Source: CAVQHY01 sp963712465
GTDB lineage: Bacteria; Actinomycetota; Thermoleophilia; Gaiellales; Gaiellaceae
Length of the DNA: 64,000 nucleotides
Direction of reading: 5' to 3'
NCBI GenBank assembly: GCA_963712465.1
Contig: CAVQHY010000010.1
Location: 1-64,000, forward strand
The position numbers and the translations under genes were made by a program. This document shows, one piece after another, positions 35,075-43,139 of the stretch. A model generated the notes under the pieces. That model was not told the DNA's origin, made no database searches, and saw only the letters and a program-made list of their open reading frames with translations. Numbering within the stretch: the first letter of the stretch is position 1; every line of letters starts with the position of its first letter.

Positions 35075-36160
35075 CTACCCGTCGCCGACGACGAACCTGC
35101 GCAGGGCGTCGAACGTGCGCGCGAGCTCGGCGATCTCGATCCGTTCGTCCTGGGTGTGCGCGTACCGCGTCGCGCCGGGGCCCAGGTTGACCGCGTCGAG
35201 CCCCTGGGCGGCGAACTCGGCCACGGGCGTCCAGGCCTGCTTCGGCTCGACTGCGAAGCCGCCGGCCGAGGCCAGACGGCGCACGAGGGGCGAGTCGGCC
35301 GCGACCCGCGCGGGCGGTGAGTTGCCGAGGATGCGGAGTTCTCCGGCATCGCCCACGAGCTCGCGGATGCGCTCCTCCGCTTCGGCCGGGTCGCGATCGG
35401 GCGCGTAGCGGAAGTTGAGCGTGCACGTCACGCGGTCGGGGATGACGTTCGACGCGATACCCCCGTGGATCTCGGTCGCGCTCACGACCTCGACGAAACG
35501 GAGCCCGGCTACGTCGACGTCGACGGACGGGAACGGCAGTACGCGACCGAGCCCCTCGACGGCCCGATCGATCGCGTTGTCGCCGAGCCAGGGCCGCGCC
35601 GAGTGCGCGCTCACGCCCGTGAACACGAGCTCGACGTTGAGGTTTCCGACGCAGCCGGCCTGGATCGTGTTGTCGGTCGGCTCCAGCATCACCACGAGAT
35701 CGGCGGCGAGCACGCTCGGCGCCGCCGAGAACAGCTCCGGGAGCGCGCTCTCCTTCTGGGAGAGCTCCTCACGTGGGAAGAAGAGGAGCCCGAGGTCGAC
35801 GGCCGGCTCCGGCCTGGCCTCGGCGAGCCAGAACGCGAGCTCGATCATCACCGCAAGGCCGCCCTTCATGTCGCTCGCGCCCAGCCCATGCACGGCCCCG
35901 TGCTCGATCCGGCCCGGGAGGTTTCCCTGGGCCGGGACGGTGTCGAGGTGGCCCGCGAGCAGCACGAACGGACGATCCCCGCCGGGTCGGGTCCGGTACA
36001 GGAGCGTCCGGCCCGAATCCGCCTCATGGACGAGATCAATCGTGTCGGCCCGCGTCATGACCTCGGCCACGTGCGCTGCGATCGCGTCCTCGTCGCGGCT
36101 TACGGAGCGGATGTCGACGAGCGCGAGCGTGCGGGCTGCGAGGCGGTCGGAGGCGTCCAC
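35075..36160 (-). CDS. dapE: succinyldiaminopimelate desuccinylase
   Basis: A 361-aa M20 metallopeptidase-family enzyme: LLAGHLDTVPAQG (first metal His/Asp), GLGASDMKGGLAVMIELA (bridging Asp), FPREELSQKES (catalytic Glu), LEPTDNTIQAGCVGNLNVE, and GVSAHSARPWLGDNAI at the dimerisation domain. It resembles actinobacterial DapE. GTG 36160 has TAGTCT six bases upstream on the minus strand. It is divergent from hflX with a 42-base gap and leads the peptidase-dapC-dapD series. Confidence 0.92.
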   Translation of the reverse strand: MDASDRLAARTLALVDIRSVSRDEDAIAAHVAEVMTRADTIDLVHEADSGRTLLYRTRPGGDRPFVLLAGHLDTVPAQGNLPGRIEHGAVHGLGASDMKGGLAVMIELAFWLAEARPEPAVDLGLLFFPREELSQKESALPELFSAAPSVLAADLVVMLEPTDNTIQAGCVGNLNVELVFTGVSAHSARPWLGDNAIDRAVEGLGRVLPFPSVDVDVAGLRFVEVVSATEIHGGIASNVIPDRVTCTLNFRYAPDRDPAEAEERIRELVGDAGELRILGNSPPARVAADSPLVRRLASAGGFAVEPKQAWTPVAEFAAQGLDAVNLGPGATRYAHTQDERIEIAELARTFDALRRFVVGDG

Positions 36161-36166
36161 GGGCGG

Positions 36167-36172
36167 AGACTA
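36167..36172 (-). promoter_or_regulatory. candidate leaderless -10 box TAGTCT for dapE
   Basis: On the minus strand TAGTCT is six bases before GTG 36160, mirror-placed to the hflX box. Confidence 0.5.
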
Positions 36173-36190
36173 CCGGCGTCGGCGGAACGT

Positions 36191-36196
36191 CATACT
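36191..36196 (+). promoter_or_regulatory. candidate leaderless -10 box CATACT for hflX
   Basis: CATACT is six bases before GTG 36203. It is weaker than the other boxes because the first base is C. Confidence 0.4.
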
Positions 36197-36202
36197 TCAG
36201 GC

Positions 36203-37540
36203 GTGACGCAGCACCAGCCCGATCCCGCACCCGGCGCGGAGCCGGAGCGGGGCTTCATCGTCGCGGTGCTCGCTCCGGGCGTCGACGAGGACGAGGAGCT
36301 CGGCGAGTTCAGAGCGCTGCTCGAGACGGCGGGTGTTCGCGCGGTCGGGGAAATCGTGCAGCGGCGCGCGGCGCCCGACGCGCGGACGTACGTCGGCAAG
36401 GGCAAGCTCGAGGAGCTCAAGCGGGCGGTGAAGGAGCTCGAAGCCGAGTCGTTGATCGTGGACGACGAGCTCGACCCGAGCCAGCAGCGACGGCTCGAGG
36501 ACGCGCTCGGGATGCGGGTCGTCGACCGCACCCAGCTGATCCTGGACATCTTCGCCCAGCACGCCGTCACGGCCGAGGGCAAGCTCCAGGTCGAGCTCGC
36601 GCAGCTCGAGTACAACCTGCCCCGGATGCGCGGCATGTGGAAGCACCTCGAGCGACTCGGCGGGGGCACCGGGACGCGGGGCCCGGGCGAGTCGCAGCTC
36701 GAGACAGACCGCCGGCTCGCGCGACGCCGCATCAGCATTCTCAAGCGACGCCTCGCGGAGCTCGGTCGCCGCCGAGACACGCAGCGGCGGGAACGCCGGC
36801 GTGGGGAGACGCCCGTGGTTGCGCTCGCCGGCTACACGAACGCGGGGAAGTCGACCCTCCTCAACGCCCTGACCGGATCGAGCGTGTCGGTCGACGACCG
36901 GCTGTTCGAGACTCTCGACCCGACGACGCGCAGCTTCGAGCACGAGGGGCGCAAGTACCTGGTCACCGATACCGTCGGCTTCATCCGCAGGCTTCCTCAT
37001 GGACTCGTGGAGGGCTTTGCCGCGACCCTCGAGGAGACGCTTCTGTCCGACCTCGTCGTCCACGTCGTCGACGCCTCGGAGTCCGACGAGCGGCTGGAGG
37101 AGACGATCGACGCCGTCGAGGCCGTGTTGCACGAGATCGGCGCGGACGAGGTCCCGCGCGAGCTCGTGCTGAACAAGATCGACGCCGTCGATCCGCTGCG
37201 CCGGCGCCGGCTCGCGAACCGCTTCCGCAGCGCGCTGCAGATCGCCGCCGCAACGGGCGAGGGCGTCGAAGCGCTCCGCGCGCGGCTTGCCGACCGCTTC
37301 GCGGAGCGTTTCGTCCCGGTACGGCTGCTCGTGCCGCACACGGACGGCCGCGTCGTCGCCGACCTCTATGCGCGGGGCGCCCCGATCGCCGAGCGCGTCG
37401 ATCGGGTCGACGGCGTGCTGCTGGTGGCGCGGCTGCCGCGCAGCGAGATCGTCCGCCTCGCCCGGTACGTCGTCGGCGACGAGGTCCCCGTCCGCGCCCT
37501 GTCGGGCACGACCCCGCCCACATCGGCCGAGGGCTCGTGA
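36203..37540 (+). CDS. hflX: ribosome-associated GTPase HflX
   Basis: A 445-aa protein. The N-terminal HflX domain has PDARTYVGKGKLEELK and DDELDPSQQRRLEDALG; the linker has RGPGESQLETDRR; the G domain has AGYTNAGKSTLLNALTG (G1), ETLDPTTRS (G2), DTVGFIRRLPHGLVEGF (G3) and LNKIDAVD (G4). HflX rescues stalled 70S ribosomes. Its TGA overlaps dut GTG (GTGA). Confidence 0.94.
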   Translation: MTQHQPDPAPGAEPERGFIVAVLAPGVDEDEELGEFRALLETAGVRAVGEIVQRRAAPDARTYVGKGKLEELKRAVKELEAESLIVDDELDPSQQRRLEDALGMRVVDRTQLILDIFAQHAVTAEGKLQVELAQLEYNLPRMRGMWKHLERLGGGTGTRGPGESQLETDRRLARRRISILKRRLAELGRRRDTQRRERRRGETPVVALAGYTNAGKSTLLNALTGSSVSVDDRLFETLDPTTRSFEHEGRKYLVTDTVGFIRRLPHGLVEGFAATLEETLLSDLVVHVVDASESDERLEETIDAVEAVLHEIGADEVPRELVLNKIDAVDPLRRRRLANRFRSALQIAAATGEGVEALRARLADRFAERFVPVRLLVPHTDGRVVADLYARGAPIAERVDRVDGVLLVARLPRSEIVRLARYVVGDEVPVRALSGTTPPTSAEGS

Positions 37541-37977
37541 TCGAACTGAGGATCCGCCGTCTGCGCGACGACGCCGTCCTGCCGGAGCGGGCGTACGACG
37601 GGGACGCCGGGCTCGATCTGACCGCGTGTGAGCGGGTTGAGCTTCCGCCAGGGGCACGGGCGACCGTTCCGACCGGGCTCGCCGTCGCGATCCCGGAGGG
37701 ATACGCGGGGTTCATCCAGCCGCGCTCGGGCCTGGCGGCGCGAAACGGCGTCACCGTCGTCAACGCCCCCGGGCTGATCGACCCCGGTTACCGCGGCGAG
37801 ATCGGGGTGGTTCTGCTCAACACCGATCTCGAGGAGACGTTCGTGGCGGAGGTCGGCGAGCGGATCGCGCAGCTCGTCGTGCTCCCTGTTCCGGCGCTGG
37901 CGCTCATCGAGGTCGACGAGCTCCCCGCTAGCGACCGCGGTGTCCGGGGGTTCGGCTCGTCGTCGGCCGTCGTGTGA
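37537..37977 (+). CDS. dut: dUTP diphosphatase
   Basis: A 146-aa trimeric dUTPase with the five motifs: DAGLDLTAC, QPRSGLAARNGVTVVNAPG (motifs 2-3), PGYRGEIGVVLLN, ERIAQLVVLPV and the C-terminal GVRGFGSS that closes over the active site. It removes dUTP and supplies dUMP. Overlaps hflX by GTGA and the NUDIX gene by four bases. Confidence 0.94.
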   Translation: MIELRIRRLRDDAVLPERAYDGDAGLDLTACERVELPPGARATVPTGLAVAIPEGYAGFIQPRSGLAARNGVTVVNAPGLIDPGYRGEIGVVLLNTDLEETFVAEVGERIAQLVVLPVPALALIEVDELPASDRGVRGFGSSSAVV

Positions 37978-38426
37978 TGGAGCCGCGGATCCGTGTCTCG
38001 GCGATCCTGCGACGCGAGCGTCGTGTCCTGCTGATTCGGCACGAGAAAGGCGGACGCGAGGTGTGGCTCTTGCCGGGCGGCGGCGTCAACGCCGGGGAGA
38101 GCCTGGTCGACGCGCTCAAGCGCGAGCTCGCCGAGGAATGCGGGCTCGAGGAGGACATGCCGATCGAGGGGCCGGTCGCGATCGTCGAGTCGATCTCACC
38201 CGAGGGCGCGCCCGCAAAGCACGTCGTCCACATCGTCTTCGCCGGACATCTGGCCGACCGCTCACTCGAAGCCGTTACCTCCCACGACGCCGCCGTTCGG
38301 GGCCATCGACTCTTCGACGTCGACGAGCTCGCCGGCGTCGCCGTACACCCACCGCTCCAGCGGTTCCTCGCCCGCTGGCAGCCGGGTGACCCGAGCGTCT
38401 ACCTCGGTTCTCTCTGGGCTCCGTAG
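37974..38426 (+). CDS. NUDIX hydrolase
   Basis: A 150-aa protein (GTG 37974, or ATG 37977). The NUDIX box GGGVNAGESLVDALKRELAE then ECGL matches GX5EX7REUXEEXGU apart from the spacing common in the family. Substrate is a nucleoside diphosphate derivative of unknown type; the dUTPase neighbour suggests nucleotide-pool cleaning. It ends a three-gene overlapping series from hflX. Confidence 0.88.
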   Translation: MMEPRIRVSAILRRERRVLLIRHEKGGREVWLLPGGGVNAGESLVDALKRELAEECGLEEDMPIEGPVAIVESISPEGAPAKHVVHIVFAGHLADRSLEAVTSHDAAVRGHRLFDVDELAGVAVHPPLQRFLARWQPGDPSVYLGSLWAP

Positions 38427-38507
38427 CCACGCGCGTCGGAAGTCGCAGTTCGGGCAACAAGGCGTGACACACGCGTCGTAACAATCGCGCTAGGCTCGGG
38501 CGCAGGG

Positions 38508-38526
38508 CGGGGGCTACCGGCCCCCG
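38508..38526 (+). terminator. hairpin between convergent NUDIX and gatD genes
   Basis: CGGGGGC (38508-38514) pairs with GCCCCCG (38520-38526) around TACCG. It lies in the 189-base convergent gap 38427-38615 and could terminate either strand, though no T tract follows on the plus strand. Confidence 0.4.
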
Positions 38527-38615
38527 ACTTCCGCGTCGGCGTTCATCGCGGCGAATGGGTGGCTGGCCCGGGCCGGCGGCGAAGGCGCAGCCGATCGGTT
38601 TCGAGCTCGAGCAAG

Positions 38616-39386
38616 CTAGGAGCGGCCGCCACGGGCCCGAGCGCGTTCGGCGGACACTCCTGCCGCCTCTTCCTCGAGCACGTCGTCGAGAGGCTCGAGC
38701 TCGGCCGGCTGATCTCCGCTCGCATGCGCGAGCGCCCACGAGAGCAGGAGATCCGCAAGCCAGGGGTTGCGGGGCAGAAGGGGCCCGTGGAGGTACGTCC
38801 CGAGCGCGCGCCGAAGCCGGCACCCTTCGAAACCGGACTCGCCGTCGTTTCCGTACCCGGCGACGACGCGGCCGAGCGGCTCGGCTCCCGCGTCGAGCAG
38901 CGTCCGGCCCGCGTGGTTCTCGAACCCGGCGAGCGTCCGCGTCTCCCCGTGCTCCAGCTCGCACTCGAGCAGGACGTCGCCGATCATCCGCCTCGTTCCG
39001 GCCACCGTGTGAAGCGGCAGGAGACCTGCCCCGGGGAGCTCGACGCCCGCCTGATCACAGTAGGAACGGCCGACGAGCTGGTACCCACCGCAGACGGCGA
39101 GGAGCGCCGCTCCGCCGTCGACGGCCTCCAGGAGTGCCGGTCCCCGCGCGGCGAGGTCCGGGGCGACGAGGGCTTGCTCGCGATCCTGCCCACCTCCGAC
39201 GTAGATCAGGTCGTGGTCTCCGGCCCGGAGCGGGTCGCCGAGCGAGACGGCCTCGACGACGAGCTCGATCCCGCGCCAACCCGCGCGGCGGTCCAGCACC
39301 GCAATGTTGCCGCGGTCGGCGTAGATGTTGAGGTACTCGGGGTAGAGGTGCGCGACGCGGATTCTCCTGTCGGGGTGACCCCTCAC
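38616..39386 (-). CDS. gatD: lipid II isoglutaminyl synthase, glutamine amidotransferase subunit
   Basis: A 256-aa class I CobB/CobQ-like glutaminase. Landmarks: VAHLYPEYLNIYADRGNIAV, IYVGGGQDREQALVAPDL, ALLAVCGGYQLVGR with the nucleophilic Cys, and GTYLHGPLLPRNP with the catalytic His. With MurT it amidates D-Glu of lipid II to D-isoglutamine. GTG 39386 overlaps the MurT TGA (GTGA), the usual murT-gatD order. The 3' end faces the NUDIX gene. Confidence 0.93.
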   Translation of the reverse strand: MRGHPDRRIRVAHLYPEYLNIYADRGNIAVLDRRAGWRGIELVVEAVSLGDPLRAGDHDLIYVGGGQDREQALVAPDLAARGPALLEAVDGGAALLAVCGGYQLVGRSYCDQAGVELPGAGLLPLHTVAGTRRMIGDVLLECELEHGETRTLAGFENHAGRTLLDAGAEPLGRVVAGYGNDGESGFEGCRLRRALGTYLHGPLLPRNPWLADLLLSWALAHASGDQPAELEPLDDVLEEEAAGVSAERARARGGRS

Positions 39387-40750
39387 GCTGCCGGCTCTTC
39401 CCAGTAGTGCCGCACGAGCCCCCGATGGGCCGCGATCCCGCGGAGGCGGAGCATCGCCGTGTACGTCGGCAGCACAGTGAGCTCCCCTCCGGGAGGCGTG
39501 AGCTCCAGGCCGCGGTCGAGCGCATCGGCGAGCCGCGGCACGACCTCGATCCGTCCGGGCTCGAGCCCGCCGTACTTGAAGCGCAGGGCCAGCTCGTGGG
39601 CCCGGGTTCCCGACGCTACGAGGCGCTCGAGGCCGGCCGCAAGGGGCTCGAAGTCGACGTCCCAGATCCACGAGACGTCACGCCCGTCGGCGATCTCGTC
39701 GTTGAGAGCGATGACGGCATGGGAGGGCGGGCCCGCCGAGAGGAGCGTTCGAATCGCCTCGTTCGCCCCTGCAGGGTTCTTGACGAGGAGGACGAGCACG
39801 CTCCGGTCGCCGACGACGATGCGCTCGAAGCGCCCGAACGCCGGGCGGAACCGGCCGAGCCCGGCCTCGATCTCGTCGAGCGTCGCGCCGAGCACCTGCG
39901 CGAGCGAGGAGGCTGCCACGGCGTTGTAGACGTTGTAGAGCCCGGGGAGTGCGAGCTGGACGCGACGCGTTCCGGCGGGCGTCACGAGGTCGAAGGACGA
40001 GCCCTCCAGGCCGGTGGCTGCGATCGCGCGCGCAGCGACGTCGAGTGCCGGCCGCTCCCGGCCGCACCTGGGGCACCGGTAGTCACCGAGGTGGCCGACA
40101 TAGACGGCCGCGTACGTGAGCGCCGCGCCGCAGACGGCGCAGTACGTCGAGTCGACGGCATGCGGAAGTCGTTCCTGTCCGACGTCGGGATCGTCGAGCC
40201 CGAACCTGATCGCCCTCGTTCGACCGTCGGCCAGGGCGGCCACCCGCGGATCGTCGGCATTGACGACGAGCCGGGCGCCCGGATCGAGTCCGGCGACCGC
40301 ATACCGCCACCGCTCGGCAACCGCCTCGAGCTCACCGTACCGGTCGAGCTGGTCCCGGAAGAGGTTGCCGAGGCAGACGGCCCCGGGACGCACGCTCGCG
40401 CAGATCTCGGGAAAGGCGAACTCGTCCACCTCGAAGAGCCCCAGATCGGCCGACCGCTGCTCGAGGAGGGTGGAGGCGACCCCCGAGACGAGGTTCGCGC
40501 CCGACCGGTTGTGAGCAAGGCGCACGCGGCGCGCGAGGATCTCGGCCACCATCGCTGCGGTGGTCGTCTTGCCGTTCGTCGCCGAGACGAGGGCCGAGCC
40601 GAGCGGAAGCCGCCCTGCGAGCGTTGCGACGGCTGACGGGTCGAGCGCCGCGAGGACCTTGCCGGGGATGGTCGTCCCGCCGCCCCGGCCGGCGACCCGC
40701 GACAGGCGCCCCGCGAGGCGAGCCATGCCGATCTCGAGCTCGAGGCGCAT
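39383..40750 (-). CDS. murT: lipid II isoglutaminyl synthase, MurT subunit
   Basis: A 455-aa Mur-ligase-like protein: SATNGKTTTAAMVAEILA (ATP loop), NRSGANLVSGVASTLL, FEVDEFAFPEI, and a four-Cys zinc ribbon CAVCG then CPRCG, typical of MurT. The C-terminal DUF1727 has LVKNPAGANEAIRTL and WIWDVDFEPL. It activates the D-Glu carboxylate of lipid II; GatD supplies ammonia. ATG 40750 has TACACT nine bases upstream on the minus strand. Confidence 0.94.
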   Translation of the reverse strand: MRLELEIGMARLAGRLSRVAGRGGGTTIPGKVLAALDPSAVATLAGRLPLGSALVSATNGKTTTAAMVAEILARRVRLAHNRSGANLVSGVASTLLEQRSADLGLFEVDEFAFPEICASVRPGAVCLGNLFRDQLDRYGELEAVAERWRYAVAGLDPGARLVVNADDPRVAALADGRTRAIRFGLDDPDVGQERLPHAVDSTYCAVCGAALTYAAVYVGHLGDYRCPRCGRERPALDVAARAIAATGLEGSSFDLVTPAGTRRVQLALPGLYNVYNAVAASSLAQVLGATLDEIEAGLGRFRPAFGRFERIVVGDRSVLVLLVKNPAGANEAIRTLLSAGPPSHAVIALNDEIADGRDVSWIWDVDFEPLAAGLERLVASGTRAHELALRFKYGGLEPGRIEVVPRLADALDRGLELTPPGGELTVLPTYTAMLRLRGIAAHRGLVRHYWEEPAA

Positions 40751-40759
40751 CGAGGGCTG

Positions 40760-40765
40760 AGTGTA
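40760..40765 (-). promoter_or_regulatory. candidate -10 box TACACT for murT
   Basis: TACACT on the minus strand is nine bases from ATG 40750. A perfect 16-bp palindrome (TCCCTCGATCGAGGGA, 40780-40795) lies just upstream, where a regulator could bind. Confidence 0.4.
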
Positions 40766-40914
40766 GTGCGCGCTTTGGATCCCTCGATCGAGGGACGCCG
40801 GCCCACCTCCCCCCGACGGGGGATGAGAGGACGCCCCTTTGGTTCCACGATCCGACCCTCGAAACCTTCCACTGCGGCCCGCGCGCGACGCGCGGAGGAA
40901 AGGACTAGACGGCG

Positions 40915-43005
40915 ATGCGGCAGGACTCCGGTGCGGGGAGCACCCAGACCAAGATTTCGGGCTCCAGCCCGGGTGGCGTACGGTCGAGCGCCCTGTGGGG
41001 CAAGGGGGGACGCGGGTTCGCGCTCGCCCTGTTCGCTCTCCTCCTCGCATTGACGATTCCGGTCGCGGCGACTGCGAAGTCCGCTGCTTCGGCACCGTCG
41101 GGGGGCTCCGCGTCCGTTCGACCGGATGACAAGAAGCGCGCGGGCAAGCCCGCGCACCCGCAGCCGCAGAAGTCTGCGCGCCGGGTGAGGCCGGGGCAGG
41201 CGCAGGCGTCCGTGTCGGTCTCCGCCCCGGCCCTTCCGGTGCCTGCGGGGACGGCGCTGTCCGACGCTCCATTGCCCCTCGCCACGGGCCCGGCCGCGTC
41301 CGACGCTGAGAACGTCGTCCACGCATTCGTTCCGAGGAACCTCCTCGAGGCCGCCGTCTCGCATCCCGACAAGGTCTTCCAGGTGATCGTCCAGGGCAGC
41401 GGGCTCGCGTCGGCGGCCGATGTCGCCCACGCGGTCGAAGCGCTCCCCGACGATCCCGACGCCGACGGCGTCGACGACAGGTTCGTCACGATCAGCGGCG
41501 TGGCGGCCGAGCTCACCGGTAAGCAGATCCTGAGGCTGTCCACGCGCCGGACGGTGCGTGCGATCACGCCCGATGCGCCAGTCGAGCTCGCCGAGGCGTC
41601 CAGCACGCAGAAGTGGCCCTATGCGGCGGGTGCGACGAAGGTCTGGTGGGACACCAACGCACGGGGACTGACGGGACCGACGATCGCCGTCGTCGACTCC
41701 GGGATCCAGCCCGGACGGGCAGACTTCGGTAGCCGACTGCTCACCCAGGTCACGCTCACCGATCTCCCCCAGAACTCCCCGGGCGACGGGCGCGGCCATG
41801 GAACGCTCGTCGCGGGCATCGCTGCCGGAGGCGCGGACGGCTACGCAGGGATTGCCCCGGGTGCCAATCTCGTCTCGATCGACGTCATCGACGACAACGG
41901 CATGGCCAAGACGAGTGACGTGATCGCCGCCGCCGACTGGATCCTCCAGCACAAGAGCGAGTACGGGATCCGCGTCGCGAACTTCTCGCTCCACTCGTCG
42001 GCGCCGGCGAGCATCACGTTCGACCCGCTCGACCGAGCGGTCGAGCGCCTGTGGTTCAGCGGCGTCGTCGTCGTGGCCGCAGCCGGCAACTACGCGGTGG
42101 ACGGTCAGGCTAGCGGCGTCACGTTCGCTCCCGGCAACGACCCGTTCGTGATCACCGTCGGCGCCGCGGATATCGGCGCCTCGATCAACGCCTACGACGA
42201 CTTCAACGCTCCGTGGTCGGCCTGGGGCTACACGCTGGACGGCTTCGCGAAGCCCGAGCTCGGCGCTCCCGGTCGCTACATCGTCGGCCCTGCCCCGACG
42301 TCGGGCAAGATGGCCGCTGAGAAGCCCGACAAGGTGCGGGGCAACGGGTACATCGAGTCGTCGGGCACGTCGTTCGCCGCCCCGGTGGTCTCCGGCCTGG
42401 CCGCCTGGCTCCTAGCTCTCCATCCCGCTTGGACGCCCGACCAGGTCAAGGGCGCTCTCATGGTCTCGGCCAAGCCTGCCGGCCGTGCCACGCCCACCTC
42501 GCTCGGCGTCGGCGTGGTCAAGGCCTGGGAAGTCGCCAAGGTGTCCCAACCGCCGAACCCGAACGTCGCGCTCAACCAGTTCGTGGTCGCCGACCAGGCC
42601 GGCGGCACGGTGCCGGTGTTCGACGCGGCCAGCTGGGCCAGTGCGGCGCTCGCCGACGCCTCGTGGGCATCGGCCTCGTGGGCGTCGGCCTCGTGGGCGT
42701 CGGCGTCCTGGTCGAGCGCTTCTTGGGCGTCGGCATCGTGGGCGTCGGCTTCGTGGGCATCGGCTTCGTGGGCGTCGGCTTCGTGGGCGTCGGCTTCGTG
42801 GGCGTCGGCTTCGTGGGCGTCGGCATCGTGGGCTGACAACGCCGAAGGTGAGGAAGGCGCCTCGACCGACCAGGGCCTGACGCCCGAGGACCTCGCCGAG
42901 GCCGAGGCGGAGTCCGGTCTGGCTCCCGCGGAGAACGACGAGGACAGCGGGGAGACCGGAAGCGATGCTTCAGGCTCCGGCGACGCTCCTCCAGCGATTC
43001 CCTGA
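40915..43005 (+). CDS. secreted subtilisin-like serine protease (S8) with Trp/Ser repeat tail
   Basis: A 696-aa protein. A basic leader and hydrophobic segment (about residues 37-57) form a signal peptide. A propeptide-like region carries LASAADVAHAVEALP. The S8 domain has IAVVDSGIQPG (Asp261), GRGHGTLVAGIAAG (His295), VVVAAAGNYA (oxyanion Asn) and SSGTSFAAPVVSGLAAWLL (Ser486). After residue 579 come twelve tandem ASASW-type units, then an acidic tail. ATG 40915 follows GGAGG by 17 bases, too far for a good Shine-Dalgarno, so the start is not certain. Probably exported and wall- or surface-associated. Confidence 0.88.
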   Translation: MRQDSGAGSTQTKISGSSPGGVRSSALWGKGGRGFALALFALLLALTIPVAATAKSAASAPSGGSASVRPDDKKRAGKPAHPQPQKSARRVRPGQAQASVSVSAPALPVPAGTALSDAPLPLATGPAASDAENVVHAFVPRNLLEAAVSHPDKVFQVIVQGSGLASAADVAHAVEALPDDPDADGVDDRFVTISGVAAELTGKQILRLSTRRTVRAITPDAPVELAEASSTQKWPYAAGATKVWWDTNARGLTGPTIAVVDSGIQPGRADFGSRLLTQVTLTDLPQNSPGDGRGHGTLVAGIAAGGADGYAGIAPGANLVSIDVIDDNGMAKTSDVIAAADWILQHKSEYGIRVANFSLHSSAPASITFDPLDRAVERLWFSGVVVVAAAGNYAVDGQASGVTFAPGNDPFVITVGAADIGASINAYDDFNAPWSAWGYTLDGFAKPELGAPGRYIVGPAPTSGKMAAEKPDKVRGNGYIESSGTSFAAPVVSGLAAWLLALHPAWTPDQVKGALMVSAKPAGRATPTSLGVGVVKAWEVAKVSQPPNPNVALNQFVVADQAGGTVPVFDAASWASAALADASWASASWASASWASASWSSASWASASWASASWASASWASASWASASWASASWASASWADNAEGEEGASTDQGLTPEDLAEAEAESGLAPAENDEDSGETGSDASGSGDAPPAIP
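42652..42831 (+). repeat. 12 tandem 15-bp units encoding ASASW
   Basis: Twelve in-frame copies of a 15-base unit (consensus GCGTCGGCTTCGTGG) run without interruption. Unit 1 reads ADASW and unit 5 SSASW; the others are ASASW. Base identity between units is high in the second half, which suggests recent slippage or unequal crossing-over. Confidence 0.95.
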
Positions 43006-43139
43006 CAGCGGTGCCGTGCCGTCGGCACCCCCCGAACGGGGGATGTCGCCGGCACGGGTGACGCCGACCTTCACCTCACATGCACTTGCAGCAGGAGATA
43101 CCTGCGCTGCCGGTGCCCTAGCCTCGGAGCGGCGGTGAC

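Noticed and set aside
40780..40795. 16-bp palindrome TCCCTCGATCGAGGGA as a confirmed operator
   Set aside because: Only one copy was seen and no regulator is linked; noted only as context for the murT promoter.
40796..40914. A riboswitch upstream of the subtilase gene
   Set aside because: I looked for c-di-GMP and c-di-AMP riboswitch core sequences and found no convincing match.
42652..42831. The 15-bp tandem repeat as a CRISPR array
   Set aside because: There are no spacers; the units are contiguous, in frame and encode ASASW inside the subtilase.
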